From Streptomyces californicus (GTDB lineage: Bacteria; Actinomycetota; Actinomycetes; Streptomycetales; Streptomycetaceae), in NCBI RefSeq assembly GCF_000717645.1, contig NZ_JNZZ01000016.1:248001-312000 (forward strand): a stretch of 64,000 nucleotides of DNA, in the 5' to 3' direction. This document shows positions 49,439 through 58,381 of the stretch, piece after piece. How positions within the stretch are numbered: the stretch's first letter is position 1; every line of letters starts with the position of its first letter. The notes beneath the pieces are model-generated. The model was not told where the DNA came from. It did not search any database and saw only the letters and a list, made by a program, of their open reading frames with translations. A program made the translations under genes and the position numbers.

Positions 49439-50479
49439 TCAGCCGTTGGGGAGGATGACGGCCCGGCCGTTGATCCTGCCGTCGTGCAGGCGTTCGTAGG
49501 CGAGGGGGGCCTCGTCGATGGAGTACGTCTCCACGTGGACGTCCACCGCTCCGGCGTGGGCCAGGTCGAGGACCTCGGCCAGTTCCTTGCGCGAGCCCCA
49601 GTAGGGGGCGCAGACCGTGGTGCCGTACGGGAGGCTCCCGAAGCCGACCGGGAGCGCGCCGCCGCCGATGCCGACGATGGTGACGTCGCCGTCCACCCGG
49701 GCGACGGCTCCGACGGTGCGGACCGTGGGCGGTGCGCCGACGAAGTCGAGGACCACCTGGGCGCCGAGTCCGCCGGTCAGCTCCATGACGCGCGCGGCCG
49801 CCTTCTCGTCCGAGAGGACGGCCTCGTGCGCGCCGACGGTCCGGGCGAGGTCGAGCTTCTCCTCGGTGACGTCGAGGGCGATGACCCGGGTGGACGTCAT
49901 GGCGCGCAGGAGCTGGATCGCGACGTGGCCGAGGCCGCCGGTGCCGATGACCACGGCGGTGGAGCCGGGCACGAGCTTCGCCAGGGAACGCACGATGGCG
50001 TGGTACGGGGTGAGGCCGGCGTCGGTGAGCGGCACCGTCCGCACCGGGTCGAGGTCACCGATCGGGACCAGGTGGCGGGGGTCGTCGACGACCATGTACT
50101 CGGCCATCGCGCCGGGGGCGCCGAGGCCGGGCGGCATGATGCCGAGCTCCTTGGCGCGCAGGCAGTAGTTCTCCTTGCCCTCGGCGCAGTTGACGCAGGT
50201 GCCGCAGCCCCACGGCCCGTACACCGCGACGGAGTCGCCGATCCCGAAGGCGTCGACGCCGTCGCCGAGTGCCGCGACCGTGCCGACCCCTTCGTGGCCG
50301 AGGGTGAGGGGCAGCGGGAAGGGGACCTGGTCGGCGGGCCAGCTCATCACGGCGATGTCGGAGTGGCAGACGCCCGCCGCGGTGACCTTCAGCAGGACCT
50401 GGCCGGGGCCGGGCTCGGGGTCCGGGACGGTGACCACCTCGGGGGCGGCGCCGACTGCTCGGTACTGGACGGCTTTCAT
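49439..50479 (-). CDS. Zinc-dependent NAD(P) alcohol dehydrogenase
   Basis: 346 residues. Catalytic zinc ligands in AGVCHSD (Cys) and LGHEGVG (His); the structural-zinc cysteines are in CGTCVNCAEGKENYC; Rossmann VVIGTGGLGHVAIQLLR; closing VHVETYSIDEAPLAYERLHDGRINGRAVI. Alcohol or aldehyde substrate unknown. ATG 50479 behind GAGGAG. The downstream SDR and TetR genes face the same way but have their own operator. Confidence 0.88.
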   Translation of the reverse strand: MKAVQYRAVGAAPEVVTVPDPEPGPGQVLLKVTAAGVCHSDIAVMSWPADQVPFPLPLTLGHEGVGTVAALGDGVDAFGIGDSVAVYGPWGCGTCVNCAEGKENYCLRAKELGIMPPGLGAPGAMAEYMVVDDPRHLVPIGDLDPVRTVPLTDAGLTPYHAIVRSLAKLVPGSTAVVIGTGGLGHVAIQLLRAMTSTRVIALDVTEEKLDLARTVGAHEAVLSDEKAAARVMELTGGLGAQVVLDFVGAPPTVRTVGAVARVDGDVTIVGIGGGALPVGFGSLPYGTTVCAPYWGSRKELAEVLDLAHAGAVDVHVETYSIDEAPLAYERLHDGRINGRAVILPNG

Positions 50480-50644
50480 GGGGTCTCCTCGCTCATTCCG
50501 TCGCGTGCTTCCTTTGTCGCCCCCCGCTCCCCCGCGCGCCACTCGGGCGCGCCGGGACCCGCCCGGCGCGCCCGGCGGGTACCGGCCGGGGCCGCGACGC
50601 CCGGCACGGCCCGCCCGGTCCCGGTCCGCCGGACACGTCCTCGG

Positions 50645-51445
50645 TCACGGGGCGCTGTAGCCGCCGTCCACGAGGTGGTAGCTGCCGTGGATGAAGGAGG
50701 CCCGGTCGGAGAGCAGGAAGGCGGCCAGTTCGGCGACCTCCTCGGCGGTGCCGAGGCGTCCGGCCGGGTGCAGGGAGATCAGGTGGTCGCGGGCGGCGGG
50801 GTCGGCGTTCCGCAGGAGCGGGGTGTCGATGAAGCCGGGGCCGACCGCGTTGATCCGAACGTTCCGAGCGGCGTATTCGAGCGCCGCGGTCTTGGTGAGG
50901 CCGACGACGCCGTGCTTGGCCGCGACGTAGGCGGGCGATCCGGCGAAGCCGTTGGTGCCGAGGATGGAGGACATGTTGACGATCGCGCCGCCGCCCGCCG
51001 CGACGATGGCGGGCAGTTCGTGGCGCATCGAGTAGAAGACGCCGCTGAGGTTGGTGGCGATCACGCGGTCCCAGTCCTCGACCGGGTAGCCGCCGGTGGG
51101 GTTGCTGGGGCCCGCGATGCCGGCGTTGTTCACGGCCAGGTGGAGCGCGCCGAAGATCTCCACGGTGAAGCGCACGCCCGCCTCGACGGAGGCCGGGTCG
51201 GTGACGTCCATCGCGACGGCCGCGGCCCTGGCTCCGGCGCCCTCCAGTTCGGCGGCGGCCTTGCGCGCGTTCGCCTCGTCGTAGTCGGCGACGACGACCG
51301 CCGCACCGCCGGCGGCGAGCCGCCGGGTCAGGGCGAGGCCGATGCCGGACGCGCCACCGGTGACGAGGGCGGTGCGGCCGGCGAACTCGGCCGGGTCCTG
51401 GGTCAGTGCCGCGGTGGGTACGGGCGTGCTGTGCTCGGTGCTCAT
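50645..51445 (-). CDS. SDR family oxidoreductase
   Basis: 266-residue classical SDR. TGGASGIG at residues 29-36, D-V-T pattern AMDVTDPAS, NNAGI, SSILGTNGFAGSPAYVAAKHG with the Ser/Tyr/Lys catalytic set, and HGSYHLVDGGYSAP end. ATG overlaps the TetR stop (ATGA): an auto-regulated regulator-enzyme pair. Confidence 0.9.
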   Translation of the reverse strand: MSTEHSTPVPTAALTQDPAEFAGRTALVTGGASGIGLALTRRLAAGGAAVVVADYDEANARKAAAELEGAGARAAAVAMDVTDPASVEAGVRFTVEIFGALHLAVNNAGIAGPSNPTGGYPVEDWDRVIATNLSGVFYSMRHELPAIVAAGGGAIVNMSSILGTNGFAGSPAYVAAKHGVVGLTKTAALEYAARNVRINAVGPGFIDTPLLRNADPAARDHLISLHPAGRLGTAEEVAELAAFLLSDRASFIHGSYHLVDGGYSAP

Positions 51446-52191
51446 GAGGTTGCCTCGGTTCCTTCTGCTACTGCTTCTGTGGTGCTGGTGGTACTGGTGG
51501 TGCCGGCGATCGGGGTGGCGTCGGCGGTCGTGCCGGCGTCGGCGGTCGCGGGCCGTTCCGGAGCGGCGTACGGCCCTTCGAGCAGATCGGCGGTCAACGC
51601 GTCGAACGCCTCGGTGACCAGGTCGGGCAGTGCGTCCGGCCTGCCCCCGCGCACCCAGGCGGCCTGGGCGGCGAGCAGCGCGCCCGCGCCGGCGGCGACG
51701 GTGACGGCGGGCCGGATGTCCCGTCGCGGATCGGCGCCGAGCCGGGCCGCGACGATGGCGACCGAGTCCTCCTGGGCGTCCACCCGGATGTGGTGGAAGG
51801 CGGCGTAGAGCGTCGGCTCCTCCTCGGCGACGACCAGCAGGTCGAAGATCCGCGGGCGGAGGTGCCAGGGCTCGGCCGCGGGGTCGCCCAGCCAGTCGAG
51901 GACGGCCCGCCGGTAGGCGAGGAGCGGGGGCTCATCGGCCGGCCGGGCCCGCAGGGCCGCGTTGATGCGGTCGCCGTCGCCCCGCAGGGAGTCGAGTGCG
52001 GCGGCTTCCTTGCTCGCGAAGTACCGGCTGAACGTACGGCGGTCGACGTCCGCGGCCTCCGCGATCTCCTCGACCGTCACGTTCCGCAGCCCCCGGTCGA
52101 GCACCAGCTCGAACGCGGCCTGCGCCAGGGTGTCGCGGGTGCGGCGCGCCTTGCGGCCGCGCCGCTCCGGGATCTTCCGTTCCGGACTCAT
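51442..52191 (-). CDS. TetR-family transcriptional regulator
   Basis: 249 residues. HTH: TRDTLAQAAFELVLDRGLRNVTVEEIAEAADVDRRTFSRYFASKEA (about 18-63). A C-terminal ligand-binding half follows; the last 35 residues are Thr/Ala/Ser repeats (ATAD, TTSTTSTT) with no fold. ATG 52191 chosen; GTG 52206 possible. The imperfect inverted repeat at 52213-52246 is the likely binding site. Confidence 0.9.
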   Translation of the reverse strand: MSPERKIPERRGRKARRTRDTLAQAAFELVLDRGLRNVTVEEIAEAADVDRRTFSRYFASKEAAALDSLRGDGDRINAALRARPADEPPLLAYRRAVLDWLGDPAAEPWHLRPRIFDLLVVAEEEPTLYAAFHHIRVDAQEDSVAIVAARLGADPRRDIRPAVTVAAGAGALLAAQAAWVRGGRPDALPDLVTEAFDALTADLLEGPYAAPERPATADAGTTADATPIAGTTSTTSTTEAVAEGTEATS

Positions 52192-52212
52192 ACATGCACC
52201 GTACACCCGAAA

Positions 52213-52246
52213 ATGTCCCTACGCGACATTCGTCTCGTGGGGACAT
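52213..52246. promoter_or_regulatory. Inverted repeat operator upstream of the TetR gene
   Basis: ATGTCCCTACGCGAC and ATGTCCCCACGAGAC (the latter read on the minus strand) face each other over 34 bp: 13 of 15 arm positions pair. It lies 22 bp upstream of the TetR gene, in the usual position for auto-repression. Confidence 0.6.
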
Positions 52247-52345
52247 GAGGAGGTGTGACAGCCTCGGCGGCTCCGGACCCGAAAGGGGACTCGGAGGGGA
52301 CCCGGAAGGGACCCGAAAGGGACACAGAGGGGGCTCGGAAGCGGA

Positions 52346-53608
52346 TCAGAAGGGCAGGGCCATCGGAGGCGCCGCCCCGGAGGGTGCGGGAGCGGGCGCG
52401 GCGGGCCCGGTGACGGCGACGGCGCTTACCGGCCGGGAAGCGCCGGTCTCGACCGGGGCCCGGCACAGCGCGAGCGCGGCGACGTCGTCCCGGCGGACGC
52501 CTCCGGAGAACGCCTCCAGGTCGACGTGGAGCGCGTCGAGCAACTCCCGCGGCCCGTGCCCGGTCCACGCCGCGGCGCGCTCGTCCAGGGGGTAGAAGGC
52601 TCCGGCCGCGTCGCGGGCCTCGGTGACCCCGTCCGTGACGACGAGGAGCGTCGCGCCCGGCGGGAAGGCGAAGGACTCGGTCGTCCGGGTCTCCCGGCTG
52701 AGCCCGGCGAGGCCCAGGGGGACGTACGTCCGCCGGAGCGGGACGGCCGTGCTCCGGCCGTCGTCGAACAGGCGCGGCGGCAGATGGCCGCAGTTGACGG
52801 CCTCCACCCGGCCGCTTCCGTCGAACCCGAGCACGAGCGCCGTGACGAAGCGTTCGGCCTCGCCGGTCTGGGCGGAGAAGGCGTTGTGCCGGACGACGGC
52901 GTCCTCCAGCGCCTCCACCACTCCGGTGAGCGTGGCCTCGCGGATCGCCGCCTCACGGAACGCGGCGATCGCCGCGAACCCGGCGCCGATGGCGGCGAGC
53001 CCCTTGCCCTGGACGTCCCCGATGATCACCCGGGTCCCGTAGGGCGAATCGACGACCTCGTAGATGTCCCCGCCGACGAACCGGTCCTCCTCGAGGGGCT
53101 CGTAGAGGCCGTGCGCGAGCACGTGACCGGTCGTGACGGGCAGCGGGCGCAGGATCTGGCGCTGGAGGGTGACGACGGCGGACCGCAGCCGCGCCATCTC
53201 GGTGGCATGGCGGATACGGGCGGCGCAGGCGGCGACGCCGAGGGCACAGGCCAGCACGGCGAACCCGATGCCGAAGAGGAAGTCCCAGAACGTGCCGTCC
53301 GTACCGGCCCGGAAGCCGACGACGACCGTGGTGATCCACACCGCCACCCAGATCGTCTGCCGGAGACTGCAGTAGACGGAGGCCAGCGCCGGGACCACCA
53401 CGAGCAGCGGCACAAGCCGCAGGTCGTTGCCGGTCGCGACGTCGATGAAGACGACCAGGGCGGTCAGCAGCGCGATGCCGCCGGCCAGGGGCCAGCTGCC
53501 GATCCGGCTGCGGGAGACCGAGGCGATGCCCGGGTCCGCCGCCGCTGCCGCGTCCTCGCTCCAGTGCCGGTCCCGCTTCCGCGCCATGTCCAGCAACCTC
53601 ATGGGCAC
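52346..53608 (-). CDS. Membrane PP2C (SpoIIE/RsbU-type) protein phosphatase
   Basis: 420 residues. Four or so helices from residue 38 (LAGGIALLTALVVFIDVATG, LLVVVPALASVYCS, IWVAVWITTVVVGFRAG, FGIGFAVLACALGVAACA), a short coil, then a SpoIIE domain with GGDIYEVVDS, IIGDVQGKGLAAI, NCGHLPP and LLVVTDGVTEARD, the metal-binding aspartates. Partner-switching phosphatases of this type act on anti-anti-sigma factors; a SigB/F-type sigma lies 1.7 kb away. GTG 53608 is 7 nt from GGAGG. Confidence 0.9.
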   Translation of the reverse strand: MPMRLLDMARKRDRHWSEDAAAAADPGIASVSRSRIGSWPLAGGIALLTALVVFIDVATGNDLRLVPLLVVVPALASVYCSLRQTIWVAVWITTVVVGFRAGTDGTFWDFLFGIGFAVLACALGVAACAARIRHATEMARLRSAVVTLQRQILRPLPVTTGHVLAHGLYEPLEEDRFVGGDIYEVVDSPYGTRVIIGDVQGKGLAAIGAGFAAIAAFREAAIREATLTGVVEALEDAVVRHNAFSAQTGEAERFVTALVLGFDGSGRVEAVNCGHLPPRLFDDGRSTAVPLRRTYVPLGLAGLSRETRTTESFAFPPGATLLVVTDGVTEARDAAGAFYPLDERAAAWTGHGPRELLDALHVDLEAFSGGVRRDDVAALALCRAPVETGASRPVSAVAVTGPAAPAPAPSGAAPPMALPF

Positions 53609-53836
53609 GGCCTGTCCTCCTGCTGGTCGGTCGGCGCCGCCCGCGGTCCGGGCAGTCCCTTCCAGTTGACCGGGGTACGGGCCCGCGCACAGGAGGGCGA
53701 AGGGCCCGAGCGGCCGCCGAAGGTCCCGCCCGGGACCTCGGACCCGGGGCCTTCGGCCCCTACCGGGGGTGCCGGAGGTCCCGGTCGTGCGCGTACCGGG
53801 GGCGCGTACCCGTACGGGGGGCGCGGCGGAGGGCGG

Positions 53837-54634
53837 TCAGCGCGGCGAGGGCCGACGGGTCCCGTCCGCCGCCGGGAGCGTCGCGGGGACGAGGGCGGAG
53901 AGGAATTCGGTACGCCGGCGGAGCCGGAACCCGAGCGACTCGTAGAGCCGGACGGCGTTGGTGTTCGAGGCGGACGCGTGCAGGAACGGCGTCTCGCCGC
54001 GCTCTCGGACACCGTACGCGACCGCCCGGACGAGGCGGCCCGCCAGGCCCCGGCCCCGTACGGACTCGTCGGTGCAGACCCCGCTGATCTCGGTCCAGCC
54101 CGGCGGGTGCAGCCGCTCCCCCGCCATCGCCACCAGGTCACCGCCGCGACGGATGCCGAGGTAGGTGCCCAGCTCGACCGTGCGCGGCAGGAAGGGGCCG
54201 GGGCGGGTGCGGGCCACCAGGTCCAGCATCTCCGGCACGTCCTGAGGGCCGAGCCGTACCGCTTCCGGGTCGGGCGCGGCGTCCACGGATTCGTCGACGA
54301 GCTGGACGCCCTCGGCGCGGAAGACGACCTCCCAGTCCGGGGGCGGCGCCTCCTGGAATGCGGCCAGCGCGACGGCGGCCCCCGGTCCGGCCAGCGCCGC
54401 CACCTCGGCCCAGTCCGGGGCCTCCGGGGTGTCCGGGAGCGCGATCCAGGGGGTGACGTCGGGCGGGTAGCGCAGGATCCGGCCGCGGCGCTCGGCGAAG
54501 TGGGCGTGCGGACCGGTGAGGGAGGAGCGGGCCGGGTTGTCCAGGGGGTGGAGCGGGGAAGCGCCCGCCGTGGAAGGGCGGGGGTCGGCAGGGGGCCGGG
54601 TGTCGGCGGGAGGCCGGGTGTCGTTCTGGGGCAT
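53837..54634 (-). CDS. GNAT family N-acetyltransferase
   Basis: 265 residues. The C-terminal part contains ISGVCTDESVRGRGLAGRLVRAVAYGVRERGETPFLHASASNTNAVRLYESLGFRLRRRTEFL, the acetyl-CoA loop and C-terminal strand. A Pro/Asp/Arg-rich N-terminus with short tandem units (DTRPPADTRPPADPRPS) precedes the first domain. Substrate unknown. ATG 54634 with GAGGA upstream. Confidence 0.85.
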   Translation of the reverse strand: MPQNDTRPPADTRPPADPRPSTAGASPLHPLDNPARSSLTGPHAHFAERRGRILRYPPDVTPWIALPDTPEAPDWAEVAALAGPGAAVALAAFQEAPPPDWEVVFRAEGVQLVDESVDAAPDPEAVRLGPQDVPEMLDLVARTRPGPFLPRTVELGTYLGIRRGGDLVAMAGERLHPPGWTEISGVCTDESVRGRGLAGRLVRAVAYGVRERGETPFLHASASNTNAVRLYESLGFRLRRRTEFLSALVPATLPAADGTRRPSPR

Positions 54635-55341
54635 GGTCGTCCTCGTTCCGTCCGTCGCACGAAGTCTCGGCGGCGGGTGCGCTGACGCCGGAGCGGCGCA
54701 CCCGCCGGCAGCGGACAGCATCGTGGACGCCGCGGGTATTCCGCGCGGCACATCTGTTCACGACACCGTAACCATCGAGAACCGCAAGGACGCCGTGCCT
54801 CCGGGCGGCCGGGGCCGGCCTTCCCGCGCCCGGAGCCCCGGCTCCCGGCGCTCGGCCCACGGGCGGCCGGGGCCGGTCCGCTCAGCGGCGGGGCCGTCCG
54901 GTCCCGGCGCCGCCGGGCGTCGCGGACCCGGGCAGGATCCCCGGGACGCGCCCGGGGGACGAGCAACCAATTCGACTCATCCGTAGGCCGATACGCGCCG
55001 CTCCACCCCCAACCGCCGCCCGGCTGTGGCACTCTGGTGGCGACCGCCCCACCGGGCTCCCCCGTACCGGTGGGGCGGTTCTCCGCACCCTCCGGGCATA
55101 CGAGCCGCGGCCGGGGCCGACCGGCGCCCCGCCGGGCTCCTTCCGGCGCGCCCCATGCGAATCCGTGGCCCCGCCGCTCACTCCCGTACCTCTCATGACG
55201 CCTTCTCAGCGGTGAACCCGCCCTGGTCCCGGCGGTCTCGCGCACGGGCGGCGAATCAACTCGTTCTCGCACGCATGAGAGTCATGACCCGGGGAAGGCG
55301 AACAACCCTGAGGGCCTTCGAACCAGGGAGCGTGAAGCGAC
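54635..55341. other. 707-bp gap upstream of the sigma factor
   Basis: No frame here encodes a recognisable protein. It contains a 13-bp stem (ACCGCCCCACCGG, 55043-55055, pairing with 55067-55079) with an 11-base loop that may end or shape a transcript. The long leader suggests several promoters or a 5' UTR for the sigma gene; I could not pick one. Confidence 0.4.
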
Positions 55342-56232
55342 ATGACCGTGCAGACCTCGCAGACCGCACAGTCCGTGCAGACGGCGGGTACGGACGTGAC
55401 GGGCACCGCCGAGGATCTTCCCTGGATCGAGGATGCCGGGAAGGTCGCCCCGATGGACGCGCGCCGCCTCTCGCGTCTCTTCTTCGACCGGCTCCAGGTC
55501 CTGGAGGAGGGGACGCACGAGTACCAGTACGCGCGCAACACCCTCATCGAGATGAACCTGTCCCTGGTCCGGTTCGCCGCCAACCGCTTCCGCAACCGGG
55601 GCAGCGGTGACATGGAGGACATCGTCCAGGTCGGCACCATCGGGCTGATCAAGGCGATCGACCGCTTCGACCTCTCGCGGGAGGTCGAGTTCACGTCGTT
55701 CGCCGTGCCGTACATCGTCGGGGAGATCAAGCGCTTCTTCCGTGACACGAGCTGGGCGGTGCACGTGCCGCGCCGCCTCCAGGAGCTGCGGGTCGACCTC
55801 GCCAAGGCGAAGGAGGCGCTGGCCGCCGACCTCGACCGGGACCCCACGGTCAAGGAGCTGGCGGAAGCCCTGGGCATCGAGGAGTCCGAGGTCACCGAGG
55901 GCATCGTCGCCTCCAACGGCTACACGGCGGGCTCCCTGGACATGCCGACCGACACGGCGGAGAGCGGGCCCGGTCAGAGCGGCGCGCGGACCTTCGCCGA
56001 TGTGCTGGGCGGCCTCGACCCCGCGATGGAGAGCGTGGAGAACCTGCACGCCCTCGCTCCCCTGCTGAGCGAGCTCGACGAGCGGGAGCGCCGGATCATC
56101 GACATGCGCTTCGGCCAGGAGATGACCCAGGCCCAGATCGGCGCCGAACTGGGCATCTCGCAGATGCACGTGTCCCGGCTGCTGAGCCGGATGCTCGGCC
56201 GGCTGCGCGACGGGATGCTCGTCCAGGAGTGA
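55342..56232 (+). CDS. SigB/SigF/SigG-family RNA polymerase sigma factor
   Basis: 296 residues without region 1.1. Region 2: NTLIEMNLSLVRFAANRFRNRGSGDMEDIVQVGTIGLIKAIDRFDLSREVEFTSFAVPYIVGEIKRFFRDTSWAVHVPRRLQEL; region 3: PTVKELAEALGIEESEVTEGI; region 4: ERRIIDMRFGQEMTQAQIGAELGISQMHVSRLLSRML. Directs stress or development genes and is normally held by an anti-sigma factor; none lies beside it here, but a PP2C phosphatase is nearby. Ribosome site GAAGC...; ends at a strong terminator. Confidence 0.95.
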   Translation: MTVQTSQTAQSVQTAGTDVTGTAEDLPWIEDAGKVAPMDARRLSRLFFDRLQVLEEGTHEYQYARNTLIEMNLSLVRFAANRFRNRGSGDMEDIVQVGTIGLIKAIDRFDLSREVEFTSFAVPYIVGEIKRFFRDTSWAVHVPRRLQELRVDLAKAKEALAADLDRDPTVKELAEALGIEESEVTEGIVASNGYTAGSLDMPTDTAESGPGQSGARTFADVLGGLDPAMESVENLHALAPLLSELDERERRIIDMRFGQEMTQAQIGAELGISQMHVSRLLSRMLGRLRDGMLVQE

Positions 56233-56260
56233 CCCCCTGACGTACCGCCCCTCGGAGGGC

Positions 56261-56313
56261 AGGGCGTTGGGGTGCTGACTGATGCGTCAGTCAGCACCCC
56301 AACGCCCTTTTTT
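56261..56313 (+). terminator. Rho-independent terminator after the sigma factor
   Basis: A 22-bp perfect stem (56261-56282 with 56287-56308), TGCG loop, then TTTTTT. The best canonical terminator in the window. Confidence 0.93.
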
Positions 56314-56347
56314 CATGCGGTGAATCGTGACCGACCCCCGCACTGAC

Positions 56348-56364
56348 GTTGAGGTTTTCTCAAC
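56348..56364. promoter_or_regulatory. Inverted repeat upstream of the XRE-TetR regulator
   Basis: GTTGAG-N5-CTCAAC, 22 bp before the ATG at 56386. Probable autoregulatory site. Confidence 0.5.
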
Positions 56365-56385
56365 ACATGGCTACGGTGGCTGACC

Positions 56386-57288
56386 ATGCAGCAGAACGAG
56401 GTGGCCGCACGGGTCCGGCAGGTGATCGACGCGACGGGGGTGAGCGACCGCGAGTTCGCCCGGCGGATCGTCATCGATCCGTCGAAGCTGTCCCGTTCAC
56501 TGAACGGCGCCCGGCGCTTCACCGTCGCCGAACTGGCCCGGATCGCCGACATCGGCGGTGTGGACGTCGGCGGGCTGATCGGCCCGGCGGTAAAGTCGCC
56601 GAACGGCGCGCCGGCCGGTACGACGTCGGCCCCGGCGTCCGGACCCCCGCCGTCGCCGTCCCGCTCCCCCATGTCGGCGCCCGCCGCGCCGGAGGGCGGC
56701 AGACCGCTGCAGATCGTGCGGGAGACCGTCCGGCTCATCGCGGAACGCGGCTTCCACGCCGTGCGGGTCGCGGACATCGCCGCGGCCTGCCACACCAGCA
56801 CGGCGACGATCCACTACCACTTCCCGGGCCGTGACGAACTGCTCGAAGCGGCGGTCCGCTGGTGCATGGACGAGGACACCCGCCGTCGCGCCGACGCCAC
56901 GGCCGGGTCCCGTCACGCCGGGGACGAACTGCGCCGGCTGATCGAACTCCAGACGCCCCGCACCGAGCAGCAGCGGCGGCAGTGGTGCGTCTGGCTCGAT
57001 CTGTGGGCGCAGGCCGCCCGGTCCACCGCGGTCGGACGGCTCCACGTCGAGTACTACCGCCAGTGGCGGGGCACGGTCGCGGACGTGATCCGGCGCGGCG
57101 CCGAGCAGGGCGCCTTCCGCGCGGTCGACGCGGACGCGGCCGCCCTGGCCCTGACCGCGCTGATCGACGGGCTCGCCACCCAGGTCCTGGCCACCGAGCC
57201 CGGCCGCCCGGGCACCGACGCCCGCGCCATGCACGACACCCTGACCGCCCATGTGGACGCCTGCCTCACCGCGCCCACCGACAGCTGA
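56386..57288 (+). CDS. Fused XRE (Cro/C1) and TetR double-HTH transcriptional regulator
   Basis: 300 residues. Residues about 3-60 form a Cro/C1-type HTH (VSDREFARRIVIDPSKLSRSLNGARRFTVAELARIADIGGV); a 35-residue Pro/Ser/Ala linker follows; residues 105-300 are a TetR unit (LQIVRETVRLIAERGFHAVRVADIAAACHTSTATIHYHFPGRDELL and an effector half with WCVWLDLWAQAARS). The 3' neighbour is a carnitine-degradation operon (137 bp), which it likely controls. The fusion gives two DNA-binding heads and is uncommon. Confidence 0.87.
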   Translation: MQQNEVAARVRQVIDATGVSDREFARRIVIDPSKLSRSLNGARRFTVAELARIADIGGVDVGGLIGPAVKSPNGAPAGTTSAPASGPPPSPSRSPMSAPAAPEGGRPLQIVRETVRLIAERGFHAVRVADIAAACHTSTATIHYHFPGRDELLEAAVRWCMDEDTRRRADATAGSRHAGDELRRLIELQTPRTEQQRRQWCVWLDLWAQAARSTAVGRLHVEYYRQWRGTVADVIRRGAEQGAFRAVDADAAALALTALIDGLATQVLATEPGRPGTDARAMHDTLTAHVDACLTAPTDS

Positions 57289-57424
57289 ACCTCGCGCGTA
57301 CCCCCGTCCGCCCCGAAAGCACGGTGCCGCGCCCGCGCCCGCGACACCCCACAGCACCCGCGACACCCCACAGCGCCCGTAGCTCCCTCCGCTCCCGTGA
57401 CTCCCCGACAGGAGACGTCTCCGC

Positions 57425-58318
57425 ATGTCCGTGAACCAGAACGTCATCATCACCTGCGCCCTCACCGGCGCCGGCGACACCGTGGGCCGCAGCCCGCATG
57501 TCCCGGTGACGCCCGAGCAGATCGCCGCCTCCGCCGTCGAGGCCGCCGGCGCGGGCGCCGCCGTGGTCCACATCCACGTCCGCGATCCGGAGACCGGAGC
57601 GCCCTCCCGGGAGCCGCGGCTCTACCGGGAGGTCGTCGAGCGGATCCGGGAGACCGGCACCGACGTGGTGATCAACCTGACCGCCGGCATGGGCGGCGAC
57701 CTCGTCATCGACCCGGAGGCCCCGCTCCGCCACCTGCCGGGCACCGACCTGGTCGGCGGAATCGAACGGCTGCCGCACGTCGAGGACCTGCTGCCGGACA
57801 TCTGCACCCTCGACTGCGGTTCGCTGAACTTCGGCGACGGCAGCAACCTCTACGTATCGACCCCCGACATGCTGCGCACCGGCGCCCGGCGCATCCAGGA
57901 ACTCGGCGTGCGGCCGGAGTTGGAGATCTTCGACACCGGGCAGCTGTGGTTCGCCAAGCAGCTCCTCGCCGAAGGGCTGCTCGACGACCCCACCGTCTTC
58001 CAGCTCTGCATGGGCGTCCCGTGGGGCGCGCCCGCCGACCCGGGGGTCCTGATGTCGATGGTCAACATGCTTCCGGAGGGGGCTCGTTGGGCGAGCTTCG
58101 CGCTCGGCCGGATGCAGATGCCGTGGGTCGCCCAGTCGATCCTGCTCGGCGGGCACGTCCGGGTCGGCCTGGAGGACAACCTGTACCTGGCCAAGGGGGT
58201 CAAGGCCACCAACGGCCAACTGGTGGAGCGCGCCGTGCGGATCACGGAGTCCCTGGGCTCCCGGGTCGCCACGCCCGACGAGGCGCGCGAGCAGCTCGGC
58301 CTGCGCCCCCGCGCCTGA
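57425..58318 (+). CDS. cdhC: BKACE-family beta-keto acid cleavage enzyme (3-dehydrocarnitine type)
   Basis: 297 residues, DUF849/[29 protein letters not shown], the metal site [23 protein letters not shown] and the closing [11 protein letters not shown]. Members condense a beta-keto acid with acetyl-CoA to give a CoA thioester plus acetoacetate; the neighbours (carnitine dehydrogenase and thioesterase) point to 3-dehydrocarnitine, yielding betainyl-CoA. Cofactor Zn2+. ATG 57425 behind AGGAGA. Name borrowed from Pseudomonas cdhC. Confidence 0.85.
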   Translation: MSVNQNVIITCALTGAGDTVGRSPHVPVTPEQIAASAVEAAGAGAAVVHIHVRDPETGAPSREPRLYREVVERIRETGTDVVINLTAGMGGDLVIDPEAPLRHLPGTDLVGGIERLPHVEDLLPDICTLDCGSLNFGDGSNLYVSTPDMLRTGARRIQELGVRPELEIFDTGQLWFAKQLLAEGLLDDPTVFQLCMGVPWGAPADPGVLMSMVNMLPEGARWASFALGRMQMPWVAQSILLGGHVRVGLEDNLYLAKGVKATNGQLVERAVRITESLGSRVATPDEAREQLGLRPRA

Positions 58319-58381
58319 TCCCGCCCCGCCGCCTCCGCCCGGCCTCCGCCATCCCCCCGCGACTCACCCCGGAGTGACCCC

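Noticed and set aside
53599..55272. 557-codon minus frame spanning the GNAT gene
   Set aside because: Arg/Pro/Ser-rich throughout; the overlapping frame 53837-54634 holds the real acetyltransferase motifs.
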